Positions 38,101 through 51,270 of a DNA stretch of 64,000 bases are shown in pieces; the first letter of the stretch is position 1; the number at the start of each line of letters is the position of its first letter. The DNA comes from Rhyacichthys aspro (taxonomy: Eukaryota; Chordata; Actinopteri; Gobiiformes; Rhyacichthyidae). Where the stretch lies: NCBI GenBank assembly GCA_036850595.1, contig CM072162.1, positions 20,389,758 through 20,453,757 of the forward strand, written 5' to 3'. The notes beneath the pieces are model-generated. The model ran no database searches, was not told the DNA's origin, and saw nothing but the letters and a program-made list of their open reading frames with translations. Made by a program: the position numbers and the translations under genes.

Positions 38101-41100
38101 GGCTTGTTTGTGCTCCAGTTTTGGATTGTAAACAGCAGAACTAATTAAGTATCAAGATTTTATTGTCACCATTTGGTTTAAAATCCCTGTTGAAACACAA
38201 ACAGATCATCAGCCAGAATTACCCTGCTTTGTCTGAAAAGTACATTTACAAAAAAAACAAGAACTGTATCTGTGGGGTTCCTACATGATGGTTATAAACT
38301 GCTCTAACTATGATTGAAGAAGACTTTCATTAGGCATAAGAAGACATTCAGTTGTTGTCTTTCCTCATCATATGCCATTTAAATCAATTATTAATGATGA
38401 TTTTTATCCATGTGACCTGCCTACCCACTTCACAGAGAGGCTGACCTTACATTCCCTTTAGCGAAAAGCTCTTCTGCCAAAATTAAGTTTGTTTTTCTGG
38501 ATAGTTGACATTGTTGGTGCTGCGTTTGAGCCAAGAGAAGCAATATGGTTTATGTCCCAGTGTAACTCTGCGAGTGAATGAGCAACATCTTTGGTCCCTA
38601 AATAACTCATGAAGCCAGCAGCTCGACGAGTGGCCAGCTCTGGAAGCTGTTTTGCTGGGAAGCTGCCAGGTGTTGCTACAAAACAGAGGCAATGGAGGAC
38701 TTGGGCTCTGTAAACGCTTTATAAATGGTGCGTATAACACTCATCAGAGCCACTTAGTCAAGTTCATGACAGATTGTAGTGCTGTTTAAGTGTGCTTTCA
38801 TTTTGACATGACAGGGGGTCATTATGAGTCGGATCACTGTAGTCAGATAGCATTCATCATTGTCACGCTGGCACTTAATGTTAGATCTGACCTCATGAAA
38901 CAACCTTCAGCATTAGTCTATTATAATGTAGACACTATAGATACTTGAAATAAATGAACCTCGGGATCAGCGGCTGACAGAAAGCTTGTGTCAAGATTGC
39001 TATTACGTCGTATTGCCCAATTAATTTTATTCTCTATGACAGCCATAAATATTTGCCAAGTTCAGTAATGACTTGTCCTTTTCTTAACCAGCCATACACA
39101 CATTTATAAAATCTCATATTATAAATACTAAATCTGCCTTTGGATCGTTGCTAGAGGTTAGAGCAATGGAGATACTAATAATAGTGTTTATGTAAAATAG
39201 AGATAGATGACCTCTTGAACCAAATACCACATTCCCAACCTGTAGAATGACTTAATTATAATCTTTAATAAAAATATACATAATACTAAATAACTCATCT
39301 CCTTATCTTTCTTTGTGCTCTTTTCTATTACACCTTCTATTGCCTTTTTTTTAACTGATAAGCAGGCATTGATCTGTAAATATAGTCATTTTACCTGTTT
39401 GTTGTTTCAGAATTATTTCATTTTTTTATGTGTATTGTGCCATGGTAGAAAAACACAATAGGACAAATGGTATGTGTGTCTTGGGAATATAATCAAGTTA
39501 AGCAAACACACATCTAAAGCCACACACACATCTAACTGATCCGTACCCTTCCCTCTTTCCTCCATCCGTCTTCTCCGGTTCTTTTCATGTGGCTAAAAGC
39601 AGCAAACGCTGAGCCAACTGGCCCATGCTGCCTCCCATGAGCTAGTTAATCTGGCCCATCCCGCTTTATCTTCCACCTTTGCTTCTGGTCCACAAATCAC
39701 GGCCCAAATGACTCCTCTTCCTATCCTCCTTCCTCACTGTCTGCCCTCCTTCGGGTCCTGCAGTCAGCACCTCCTCTTTCTAAAAGTAGGGTGCGACAGC
39801 GGGGCGCCCTGTGCAATCCGTCTCATCTCGTTTCTCCACAGTGAGCTGCACGCTGCTTTCATCCGCCGTCTTTCACCGTGTGGGGTAATTACAGCTAAAT
39901 TAATAGAACATTAAACCACCGTAAGAGCAGCAAGCCCAAGGTCAAGTTTAGTATTGTTAAGCAGGCATGCAGAAAAAAAACACTCTAATAAAGGTGTTAC
40001 CGTGTGGGCTGAATTTAAAATGACACGCCGTTTGAAAAACCACTAAAAGCAAACAGATGTTGATGTGACAGCTTCTGTAGAGAAACCCTCAGAAGCCACA
40101 GCAAAGCCATGTGGCGAAACACAAGCTCAGAAGTGTTTCAGATTGTCCACAACAGCAGCAGAGACGTCAAAATCCTTCTGACAGTTTGTTCAGTCGACGC
40201 GGACACTGCTACATCAGGAAGTGTTCCCATTGTTTACAGTGAAGTAGTATAAGAGCTTATGGGTAGAGTATCACTTGCATAAAATGGTGGTTGAAAGCCC
40301 ATCTGTGGAGGGATAAGCAGATGTGTCGCTGTCATGAAGGCTTGACAACGCACCTGTTAAACTTGTGTGGATGAAGACAGCAGTACAATAGAAGACATAC
40401 ACATTTAATTCACTTATATTTCATCTAAAGGGCTGTTTCTTTTCTCTGATTTGTTCTGTGTCTATTGTTGCATCCAGACTCAGTTGTTTTGCTTCCATTT
40501 TGTGCCTTGAATCCACAGAGACCAGACTAATTCTTTGTATATTATTGAAGAAAAAATTAGGATACCTGGCCAAGCTTTAGCTATAGCTTGGATTAAAAAG
40601 GCCTCTCTTTTGATATGTAATGGGAAGTCTGACTCTTATATTGATCAGACTGCATTCAGCAATTTTAGCCTTTAGTCCATAGCTCTGTTGATATATTTTT
40701 GTATTGAGGAAAACCATTAATTGAGCGGGAAATCAATGTTGTGTGTTTGATTAGGTCTGGTTACTTTGAAGGAAGTGCATTCATTTCATCAGATCAGATC
40801 TTGCTATAGATCTTAAGGATTTTTGTTGGGTATGAAGTGGACAAACATACATCTTTGGTGAGGTCAAAGAAGAGGTTTCTGACTGGAACAGGCTGGACAA
40901 GGGCAGAGGGTTTTTGTTGTTGTTTGTTTGTTTTTTTAGTTCTTTTTTGCCTGTCAATAACCAATCAAGTGTCACAAATGAAATTCATTTTGCTGCAGAC
41001 AAGAAGATGCACACAGTAAACAAATGTCAAGACAGAACTAAAAGCCTAAGCTCTGGCTCTGACCTGGTTCAGATGTAGGGATTTCAGTCGATGTTGCACC

Positions 41101-44100
41101 GCTTGTTTTTTTAATAATAGTTTTGTCGACTGCCTCCAGAGACCAGAGGAAAAAAGCTTCAAATCCTATGTGGATGTATGTTTTCCAGAATGTACATACT
41201 TTTTAGCGCATGTTCTTGGCTCATGAGGGAATGAGATCAGTTGTTAAAGAGACTGCATTCTCAGCAAGCTAGATCTCTTACAACTCACTGTAGATCTGCC
41301 TTTCTCTGATAAATCACTGGTTTTCTCCGTCCTGCGCCGCAAACGCAGCCGGCTATCATTCACAAATGATCTTCTGTCTCGCTTTCCCCACATTCCTCTA
41401 ACATCCCCCACTTTTATCATCTCCTTGTCCTGTTTTTCTTCTTTTTTTTCTTCTTTTTTTGGGGGGTGAAACAGTTTCGTCTAATACCCATGAAAAGGAA
41501 GATGGGAAAATGACTTTTTTAATTGCTCCGTTTGCATGTTGCACCATCTGTGGAGCTTCCGCCGTTTCCTCAATTAGATTCTTAGATCAACGAGATTGAA
41601 GTTTCCCCGCACCGCCAGTGTTTGCTCAGATGGAATCGGCTGAAAAAGCTCCAGTTTTCACGAGTTATAATTACAGTAACAGTGCGCCTCTCCCCAAAGA
41701 AGGATATCACTGCCTCTCGCTCCGTAGATTTCCCTCTAATTATTGTTATTCCTCATGTGGAAATAGTAGTTTTCACCCCCTACTGTATCTGTTACTGCAC
41801 CGTGAATAGCTGTAAATTTGGCACAACACTTCAGAGTCCTCCCACAGAGTGTCCATAATTTTGGATTTACGGAAACAATATAAGCTGCTTATTTTTGATG
41901 AGGCGTGTTTGTCTCGCGCAGGAAGAGAGCAGCACAGACACACAGCTTAGATGATTGTGTGCACAAGGTTTAGACTGTATCCACCCAAACAACTTGGCCC
42001 TTTTTCATTTGGGTTATTTCGCGTGTTTAACAGTGTGATCATATCAAAGAAATTGGATGTCGTCCCACAGTCAAACTCACAAACAGCTTTTTTCCCCAAA
42101 TAGGTAGTGTTCTTTTATGGAGAGTGTCTGAAAATGCTGTCGAAGGTTTGAAAAGTCCTTCAATTGGAGATGGGTGCTTGAAATTTCTCGACAATAGCAC
42201 GAGCTATTCTGGGGTTTTATTGGCCCAACCAGCAATACCTCTTAGAGATTTTCTCATCTTCGTTACATGGGTCTTGAATCCCTTTCCTTCTCAGCCCCAG
42301 TTGAAATCCTGTCGACCAATTGTGTTTATCTAAAATGGGGCAGGCTGTATCTTTGTCCAGCTGCTTCCATAAACAGTATATTCTGGTTTATTTTGGAACT
42401 GGAACCTCCACAGAGACAGAGAAAGAACAAAACTTTGCAATGACTAAACCCAAATTGTGATTGTTTATTGATACATGGATGCCTGTGTGCATGTAGTTTC
42501 CGACAAAAAAATGTAAATATTCAAATGAAAGTGCAGGTAACCATACTCTTCCCTAACTCTACAGTTATGTGTAGACACTGTGCAGGTATGATGATGAAAA
42601 GGAAAATAAAATGCAAATATCAGAGGTTCAGAGGGCTCCAAAATCAAAATAAATGTTACACAAATATAGTTCAATCTTTTCAGTGACAAAGCCACTTTTG
42701 ACTTTTTATAGTGAAATCAATGGACTATATTGAACTTCTTAGGTTAACTTCTACCTTATTTGAGTGATTTTTTAGTCAGTTTTAAATACCCCATGCCTAT
42801 TTGTGCGAGCATCTTGTTGAGAACGTTCAGACTGAAATTAAATTCCTCACACCCTTTATTTCTAGAAGCTGTGAACACCTACGGTAGCCCTGCAGAGACA
42901 TATTATTGTCAATGGATACATAATTATTATGTATGTGTGTTCAAAAAGAAAATTGAGGCATGTCTTTTAAATGTATATTTGTCCAAGAAAAACAAATTAT
43001 TGACAACATATGACTGATGTGTTCCATTTTGTCCAACTGTGTACTACAAGGGCAACCTTTATTATTATGAATGCTTTACAAAATCACACCAATTTGCATT
43101 TAATAATGAATAAATAGGAAATGTGAAATTGCTGTAGTGAAAGCATTATCGAACAGCGAACAAAGTACAGTCTGAAAGCTGTTTTGTTACAAGCTGTAGA
43201 TGATGGCAGGGCTAAATCCATCATGATTATGGATCAAAGTTACAGAGCCTGAAATTAGATTTTGATTTCTTATGTGGCGAGATGACAGCTTCCTAAAACT
43301 CTTGCCCAGTTAATGAGCTACTTCTGAGCCGGTGGACTCACGCTGTAATTGTGATTTTAAATGAAGCAAATACACAAGTGTCCTGTGCTTTAGGCAAAAA
43401 TAAACTGGATATCAGTGGATGCTAGAACGTGTTTGTAGCACCTTTTTAAATTATACATGTAAGATTTCCAGATTCACCTCATTTACAAATTGTACCAAAC
43501 TAGTTTATGCCTCTCACTGGTGTTACATTGGCTTGTAGCACTATATTTCACCATTGTACAAAAACATCCTCCCAACTTGTTTTTCTTTTAGGCATTTTTT
43601 CAGAGCTGTATACATTATACAGCGGAGGGTGTGATTCTGTATCTGTGCTCCCCTCAACACATGTATTATTCTGTGCCGTGACAGCACAAATATGGAGGAC
43701 TCGCTGCTCGTTCCCTCCTGTTGCATGAGTTCATCGCCACGTCTGGCCACCCACTCGATCCGCAGTCTCTTGTGCCCACACGCTCTCTCACAAACACCCT
43801 GTTAGCATTCGGGGCTTGGAGTTAAAAAGCACATAGATCTGCTGCCTGCGATTTGAAACATTCAGTCTGCTTATTGCTGAAGTCCAATGTATCCAAAATG
43901 TACAGCATTTACAAATTCATTCCTTGAACCAAGACGGCGACATGGGTCCATTTAGACTGTTAGGACATACATTGTGTTTTCAGTGGTGTTTAATTCACTG
44001 TCATGGGAAATTACAAATTCAAAGTCCCATCCAACCCGATGGAGCTTCAATTATTTCCTACAGCTGGTCAATGTGGACAAACTGCACCAGAGCCAACAAA

Positions 44101-45609
44101 CTCTCCACATCTCTCCTTTTGAACACAGTCTTCATGAAGATTTTGATGGACTACATTCATTTTGTTTCTAAATTTCTGAACATCAACCTATCTTAAAACT
44201 TTTTACTATTGAGTTTGTTCATTGGCATGTCTCTTTAGGGCTACCGTAGCTCCTCACAGGTGTTATTGCAATAATTTCACACAGTTTTCCTCACTAAAGA
44301 TTTTCATATAGCATTTTTTTTTTCTTTTTTCCATATATAATACATAATGACCCATAATACAATGACTACAATGAATAATAAAGGGTAGGTGACATCTTAA
44401 GGTCTCATTTTTAACAGATGATTCCTTAATACACTGTGATTAAATGTTCCCTTTTTTTCAAATCCAAAAAAACTGCTCACTCCCAGTTTAACATTTTTGT
44501 TCTCGATGTGCCTCGTCACAAAAAAGATCACGTTAATGGTCCCATATGAATCAGTTTGTATGATCCAGTCACCATCCCTGTCCCAGAACAAACACATAAG
44601 ACTGGAATAAGCTGACCTTTGTGGGTCTGTATAGGACTGAACATTGGTATATTGCATATTAAAAAGGTCAGTACTGTTTTCCTTTATACCTGTATTAGGA
44701 CTGTTTAGTCACTGGGAATGATTGTCATGTATTTCTTCAGCAATTACCTCTTCTTAGAATTGGATGTGAACTAATGTGAAGAGATTAAACGAGACAATTG
44801 AATTTTCTCGAGTGTGTTGAAAATGGATGATTGGAAAATATGGTTTGTCTCTTTTGCTCATTATTTCAATTGCCTCCTTGTTTGTGAGAGGTGAACTTTT
44901 GTCAAATGGCACCATTACCGGTCGGCACACATCCCAGTCATGCTTAAGCACTGGTGCGACATTTCACTGCAGTGACTCTGGCATTACGCTAGCCAATCAG
45001 TTTCCTCAGACAGTAGCAGAGGCATATGGCGGGGAGCAGTGAGAATGCAAAGTGCGGCGGCTAACGAGATGAGCCGCGCTGCTGGGAAATACATACAGAT
45101 GATCCGTCTTCTTAGGATTGGAGTCGGGGGCCGTGAATCCAGAGCTCCAGTATGGATTAGTGAGGCTGGGAGTTGCTTACGCTCTTCAGGAGAACACAGA
45201 GCGTTGCCACACCGGATTACACAGCTGGGGAAAAGGTTACACACTTGAATTCGCCAGAGTGAGAGGAACGTAAAGAACAAGCTCGCAGCTGCAGCCGTAA
45301 TTAGACAAGTCTGCCTCTCCTCTTTCAGACGGCGCACTCCGACAGGTGTTTTTTTGTGTCGACGAGGAGGAAACATAGACAAGAGGAGTGTTAGCTTCGT
45401 GTTATCCTTGGCTAGCTCTCTCTCACTGACCTCCTTACATAATGAAATACTCCTCATTGCAGCGATAAGTGAATTTTACTGAAGCTTTTATTTCTTTTTG
45501 TCAAGGTTTATTTGACAACTTATTTGTTTAATCATTTTTTTATTGTTTATTGATGACTAGAGCCAGCTGCTTTAGACATGAGGTTTGGTGCAACTTGGGC
45601 AATTGCAAT

Positions 45610-45720
45610 TTAGTCGCAGGGCTAACACTTGGAGACAACGACAGACAACTATTCTCACTCACATTCATTCATTATGTGCATTTTTACAGTTGCCATCTTG
45701 TCTATTCACACCTTTTTAAT
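45610..45720 (-). repeat. Diverged copy of the ATTC-ended fish repeat
   Basis: Segments tagtcgcagggctaacac, gacagacaact, ctcactcacattcattc and the later tctattcacacc follow the same order as in the copy at 1270-1600. The copy is incomplete and more diverged. Confidence 0.55.
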
Positions 45721-48700
45721 GGTTCAGGTGTAGGATCACCATATTGAATGGGCTCTGTCCCACTTTTAAACCCTTTATCCTGTGTACCAACGAATATTTT
45801 TAAATACTATAATATGTTTTGAACATTTCCACTCTCTTTGTTTTAACAAATTTCAAGGCGTGTTGTTTTGACCAAAAGATAACATTAGTATTCAACCAAA
45901 AGCTGATATTTTATTAACTTAACAGTAGTTCTGCAATGTTTTTGAGGCGCTTCATGTGTAATTTCAATTATCATGTTGACTTATGTTGTATAATTATATA
46001 TCTTTAAATAGGGGACAAATTTAGGGACACAAAATGTCCCATCAGCTAAAGGACAGGCTGTTTGTTTGTGTGGTTTTTGACACCTGAACCATGTGACACT
46101 TCTCTCTTGAGTTTTAAATTATTTTTATTGATTTTATGTCATTGTCCCTGAGATTAACAGCTTGCTCACCACCAGCAGCATAACCATTAGTTTTTTAAGA
46201 CATACTTTTAAAGCTTAAACTGTGCTACTCCGTCATTACTGGAATTACCATTATTGCTTGGAGCAGCTCAGTCTGTGACCCTGATGCTTCCTAAACTTTA
46301 AACTTATATTAAATTTAAGGCTCGTCTCTCAAAAAGGCATAAAAATCTGCGATGATACGCTTCAAAGGCTCTTTAATACAGAGGGTGATGCCACACTTTA
46401 TTAGTCCACTCCACTTTGCTGCAGGGAGTGTAGTCTTTGAACCGGTCCCTGTTTGCTCCTGTAAACAAAGCCTTCCTGCCCTGTGCTTTGCATGTTCTCC
46501 GTCTCCGCCTCCGTCACTAAGACAAACCCCTGTGTATTTATTGTAATTCAGTAATTACCGCGCCTTGCTTTCTTGCTTTTAATTAGTGTTGAGGAAGAAG
46601 TTAATCACACTGACCTGTTGCTTAACACTCAATGCGATTTGGATTGTTAGCTGATATTATACTACAGACAGCGATTCAATTACGCTCCCTAATGAACATG
46701 GATAATGTAGTGTGATCATACCTGACATAACATGCTGCCCAGGCCGACTCAAAGCGGCACATGAAGCGCAGTCGTAAAGGCAGTCGTCGGTGTTTTCATC
46801 CAGCTCTGATCACATTTCCTTTATGGCAACGTAACTGAAGGATCATTTTTATTGCTTTGTCTATTACAGCCAGAAAATAGGAATGGAAAAGTAAAATAAT
46901 ATTGTCAGAGGTCACAGACGTCCACTTAAGTAATAAAAACAAAACAGTCTAATATAATATAAGTTCATTTCTTTCCTGAACCCAACACTACTCCACTTTA
47001 ATTTATGCATTAGCCTCTTCTCTCATTTTCTCTTAATTCGATAAAAAAGACTCACAACGATTATATATCTCCCAATGGACAAAAAAAAAAACAGGTTTCC
47101 ATTGGGCAACACATTGCAGTGACTGAAATCATTTTAGAAAAAACACTGATCAAAGATGCTCTCCTGACATCCACAATTAGTTGAGATTAAACATTCAACA
47201 GACCGGATCGGTTTAGACTGGACTCAGATCAAAGAGACTGACATCTATATATTAAATATATATGGGTTAAGGCATTCTGACATCAATGTAAAAGCCAGAC
47301 AAGACACATAAAGAACCATGTAAACTAGTAAAAGCCATTTCCTTATTTTTTATTTGATCATTTTGGATAAATTCATGTATAATTGTTGGATGGATTGACC
47401 AAACATGTGTTTAATTGACCATAAATACAATATACCTTTTAATAGAAGTGATGTAAATAACCTTTACAGTCATTATGTTCTATATTGACCTGATAATATA
47501 TCTGAACCAAGCAATTTAAATGTATTTGATGGTTATTTTGACATACACATACTTCTGTACATTCTGTAATACACATATACATCACATATATATTTAATTT
47601 CATATTGAGCAGGAAAGGCAGAGAACAAGTATCATCTTTTCCCATAAAGGACCTATGGTACATGGGTGGTTAAAAAACAACCTGTGCATATTAAATAGTA
47701 TGTATTATGTATATTGCCAGGGGCCATTTGCCACTATAGGCTTTACTCTGCTACATGTAAAAAAGTTGAACCACCAAGAGAACAAAGAGCAGGGGCTGGC
47801 TGTCACTCTTTTCTTGATATGAAGGTTTAATGTAATCTTTTCTGGTTTCTTCACAACACTCTTTTCAGGAGAGCACAGTTTAAATCCCCTGTTTTGTACA
47901 TTTTGTAATTTGTGAACATTGCTTTTGGCTACTTTAGAAGCTTTACAATTGGAACATGTTTCTGCACAAACACAATTTGAAAGTGTGGAATATAATGAGT
48001 ACACATGGTATTGATCATCATTAAAATGCTTCATATCCCAGTCCTGACACAAGTATTAGCTCTATATTTACAGCTCTTTTTGGACATGCCCCTCCTCTGT
48101 GCACCTACACCCCACTCTAAACTCTGAATAACCTGCACCAAACTCCCCTCTGTGGTCCGTCCTCAGGCTCAGACCCCGGCTGTGGCTGAATGCAGCGGGC
48201 CTGATAAGGTATTAACATTCCCAGCCTGTGGAGCGGGATCAGTCTCCTCTATTGTAATTACTGCAGTCCACATCTACAGCAGGTAGATATTAGACAGAAC
48301 AGAGTCAACATGCGGGCAATTTTAATGCAGCTATCGCCGGGATCACAGGGAAACGAGACACGAATGCAGAATGAGCAACACGGCGCGACGGCGGATTAAA
48401 CATTAGCAACGAAGCAGCAGAGCACACAGCTGTAATGAAAATGATAGTGATTGTGGAAGCATGTAAATAACAATGTGCTAATGGATATGCAACCTGGCCT
48501 CCCAAAACAAAGATTTCAATGGATCTTGAATTATGAATGAATTAAGAGTTTTGTTTTTTTTTTCATGATGCCATTATGTGTCCACAAGTGGCCTGCTTCA
48601 TTTGAGTCTCATCTGTCATTTGCATTAGGCTCGTGTTTCTGCAGGAGATTCCATCTCATCTGCTCTGCTCTGAATGCAAATGAACGTATATTACTGGCAA

Positions 48701-50959
48701 AAACCTGGCTGTCCCCCTTTGACTTTACAGTGTCATAGCCACTGGAGCTCTCAAGGTGTGGTCTACTTTCCTAATGTGTGATTAGTATTGTTGAATTGGC
48801 TTAAACACTTCCATTTGATTACATTTTATTAAAGCCATTTATGATCTATTCTATCTTCTATCTACGAAGGACACAGATCCATAACCAGGTGGAAACATGC
48901 TTTAATTTAGCCGAACAATAAAACAGTAAAACAACAATAATAAACCAACATGGAAGTTACAGGAAGTGTCATAGTGCTGCTAAGTCTCGAAAGCTCTTCT
49001 AATTTATGATTAACAATACCTACTTCATGAAACAAATGTTTAAAATGAGAGATAATGAAATGTTGCCATCAATTAGATCTTTTCAGCCGGTTTCAAATTA
49101 AAGTTATTGTGCATCTTTGGCATGAATCAGGCTTTTAGTTTATAGTTTCAGTAAAATATATCCAAACAGAGTTATATGAAGAAAAGGGGGAACAAGAACT
49201 CAATATGTCATCAAACAAGTACTGTATTCTAATGATATGGACAACTTAGAATGAATCAAATCCAGGATGTGTCTTCTTCGAGCTTCTTTGTGTGTCAGGA
49301 CAAGAAATAGATATGGAAGGTATTGTTCTGCCATATTTCTATAGAAGAAATCATTATTCCATATCCCATCAATATTATATGTATCTGGATTTGCAGAGAT
49401 ATATAGCTGAACCTTTTTTATTCTTATTTATCTCGAAACCCTTCAGTCTTAGTCGGGTCAGAGTTTGCCCTGGAGTCAGTACGTGGGCTTTACTTCCCGT
49501 TGACAAGGTCTCTCTTGTGACAGAGCCTGTGATCCATGTGGTTTGAGGTTTGGCAGGCAGCTGGGTGTTGTGTGCGCCATACATTCATGTTTGGGGGGTG
49601 AAAGGGGGTCATAACATGTTCAATAATTCATCCCTGAGGTCTGCAGTACAAGGTGTTGGAGACTGGCTCGCTATAAGCTTCCTCTTGAACGGAGAGAGGT
49701 GAGGAGACAGTGAGTTCTGGCCGGACCGCCGGACAGAGCCCCTTCATAATTCATGAGAGTTTGATAAGGAACTAAAAGCTTTGCCTTACTCAGACAAAAA
49801 GCAGGCGACAGAAAGGTAGACGGAAGGGCACGAGGCTCGACGGCAGTTGAAGGAGAGTCAGGCGGCGGAGAAATGAAGGCTTAATGACAGAAAAGGAGCA
49901 AAAAACTGATGGGGTACCTATAAATAAAGAATAAGTACAGTGTATTGGGTGAATTGAAATGTTTTAAATTGCTTTGCTACCAACTCTATCGCCTTAACAT
50001 ATTGTATTTATTTCCCGTAAATGTATTTTTTAAATGTATTCTTCTTGAGCTATAAGTCTAAGTATGAATTTGTGACTTTAACTTACTCCAAATAAGCAGC
50101 ATTTTCAATCATCTTTGGATCTTCCTCCCATTATATTCATTTTTACAAAAATCTGAACTAGAGGAAACCCTGAGTGACTACAGATAGTCGCCTTTCCCCT
50201 TGAATAAATCAACACTGGACATATTTTTAATCTAAATTTAAACAAAAAGGCCCTATGCCAAAATGGGAAATCGCACATAAATTTGCTTTAAGCCAAAACA
50301 ATCTTGCAGTTATATTTTTGATCAGGAGATATACTATCTTCAGGAATTTTGAGCTGAGAGGAGTCACAGTAAAGACAGGCTGGAGGCTTTCTGGATGTTA
50401 AAGGCAGAGGTTAATTAACCATCAATACGGGACCCGAGAATGTGAACACTCAACACAGAGGAACAGCAATGATGGTTCAAGTTAGGAATAGGATTATAAA
50501 GCCTTGTATACGTCAGTACGGAGACATAAGAAGGTAAGACGTTTACACGGTTGAGGAAAGGTTTGGAGCGAGTTATCTGTGAAATATTTCCACATCACCA
50601 CCAATTATCAACTCAGTGGTTCGTAGTATTAACAACTACTGCATTTCGAAGATGCAAACACAATCTAGAGATGATCTGGATCAAAGAATGGGCTTGTTCA
50701 GCGATCTTTCACAAACAGGAGCTACATGAAAGCTTTGCACAAGTGTACCATAACAGTCCATTGAGTTTACTCTAAGCTGTTTGTTCATGAGCCAGTTTTG
50801 CCTCAACACAAAACACATTTTTCACAAGTTGGAGGTTTTCTGAAGGACAAGCCCACCTCATAAAGATCTGCGCTCCAACTGAATTTAAATGGGACGATTA
50901 CTGTGGCTGACAGTTAGATGGAGATAGCTCTCAACTCTACACCAAAATGAAAAATGTAA

Positions 50960-51270
50960 TTTTTTCGCCGTGCTCCGTCCCCGTCAGAGCTGTGGTTTTT
51001 CTCAGTGTTGTCTCTGGCACAGCTTCAGTGGCAGCGGCCGATCATTAGAGTTTGCTTTGCTCCTGGCAGCGCTTGGTTCGAGGATCTGGCTGTTGCTCGG
51101 AAAAGCCCGGAGCATGGAGCGCAATCCCAGCGGACGACACGGGGAGGGGGCAGCCCGGGCCACGCTCTTTGCGCAATGATTGGTGCATTGTTTGAAGGCG
51201 GCCGCTGGCTGGCAGGTTGACGGAGAGGATGCACTGAACGAGGGCGATAGCAAGGGGAGAAGGTGAGGGA
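50960..51270 (+). promoter_or_regulatory. CpG-rich block, possible internal promoter
   Basis: This is the most CpG-dense stretch of the large intron, with G/C-rich boxes (ggggagggggcag, gcggccgc) and an inverted CCAAT box (attgg near 51179). A strong splice-donor-like AAG|GTGAGG lies at 51260-51268. The only upstream reading frame on the + strand near it is short (from ATG 51114, 21 codons), so any first exon would be largely non-coding. In mammals ADGRA1 is made as a short form lacking the long ectodomain, which needs a start downstream of these exons; this block is a reasonable place for such a start. It could equally be a conserved enhancer. Confidence 0.3.

Noticed and set aside
44984..45457. 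157-codon minus-strand open frame
   Set aside because: No recognised domain. It coincides with a conserved-element-like block and is open probably by chance.
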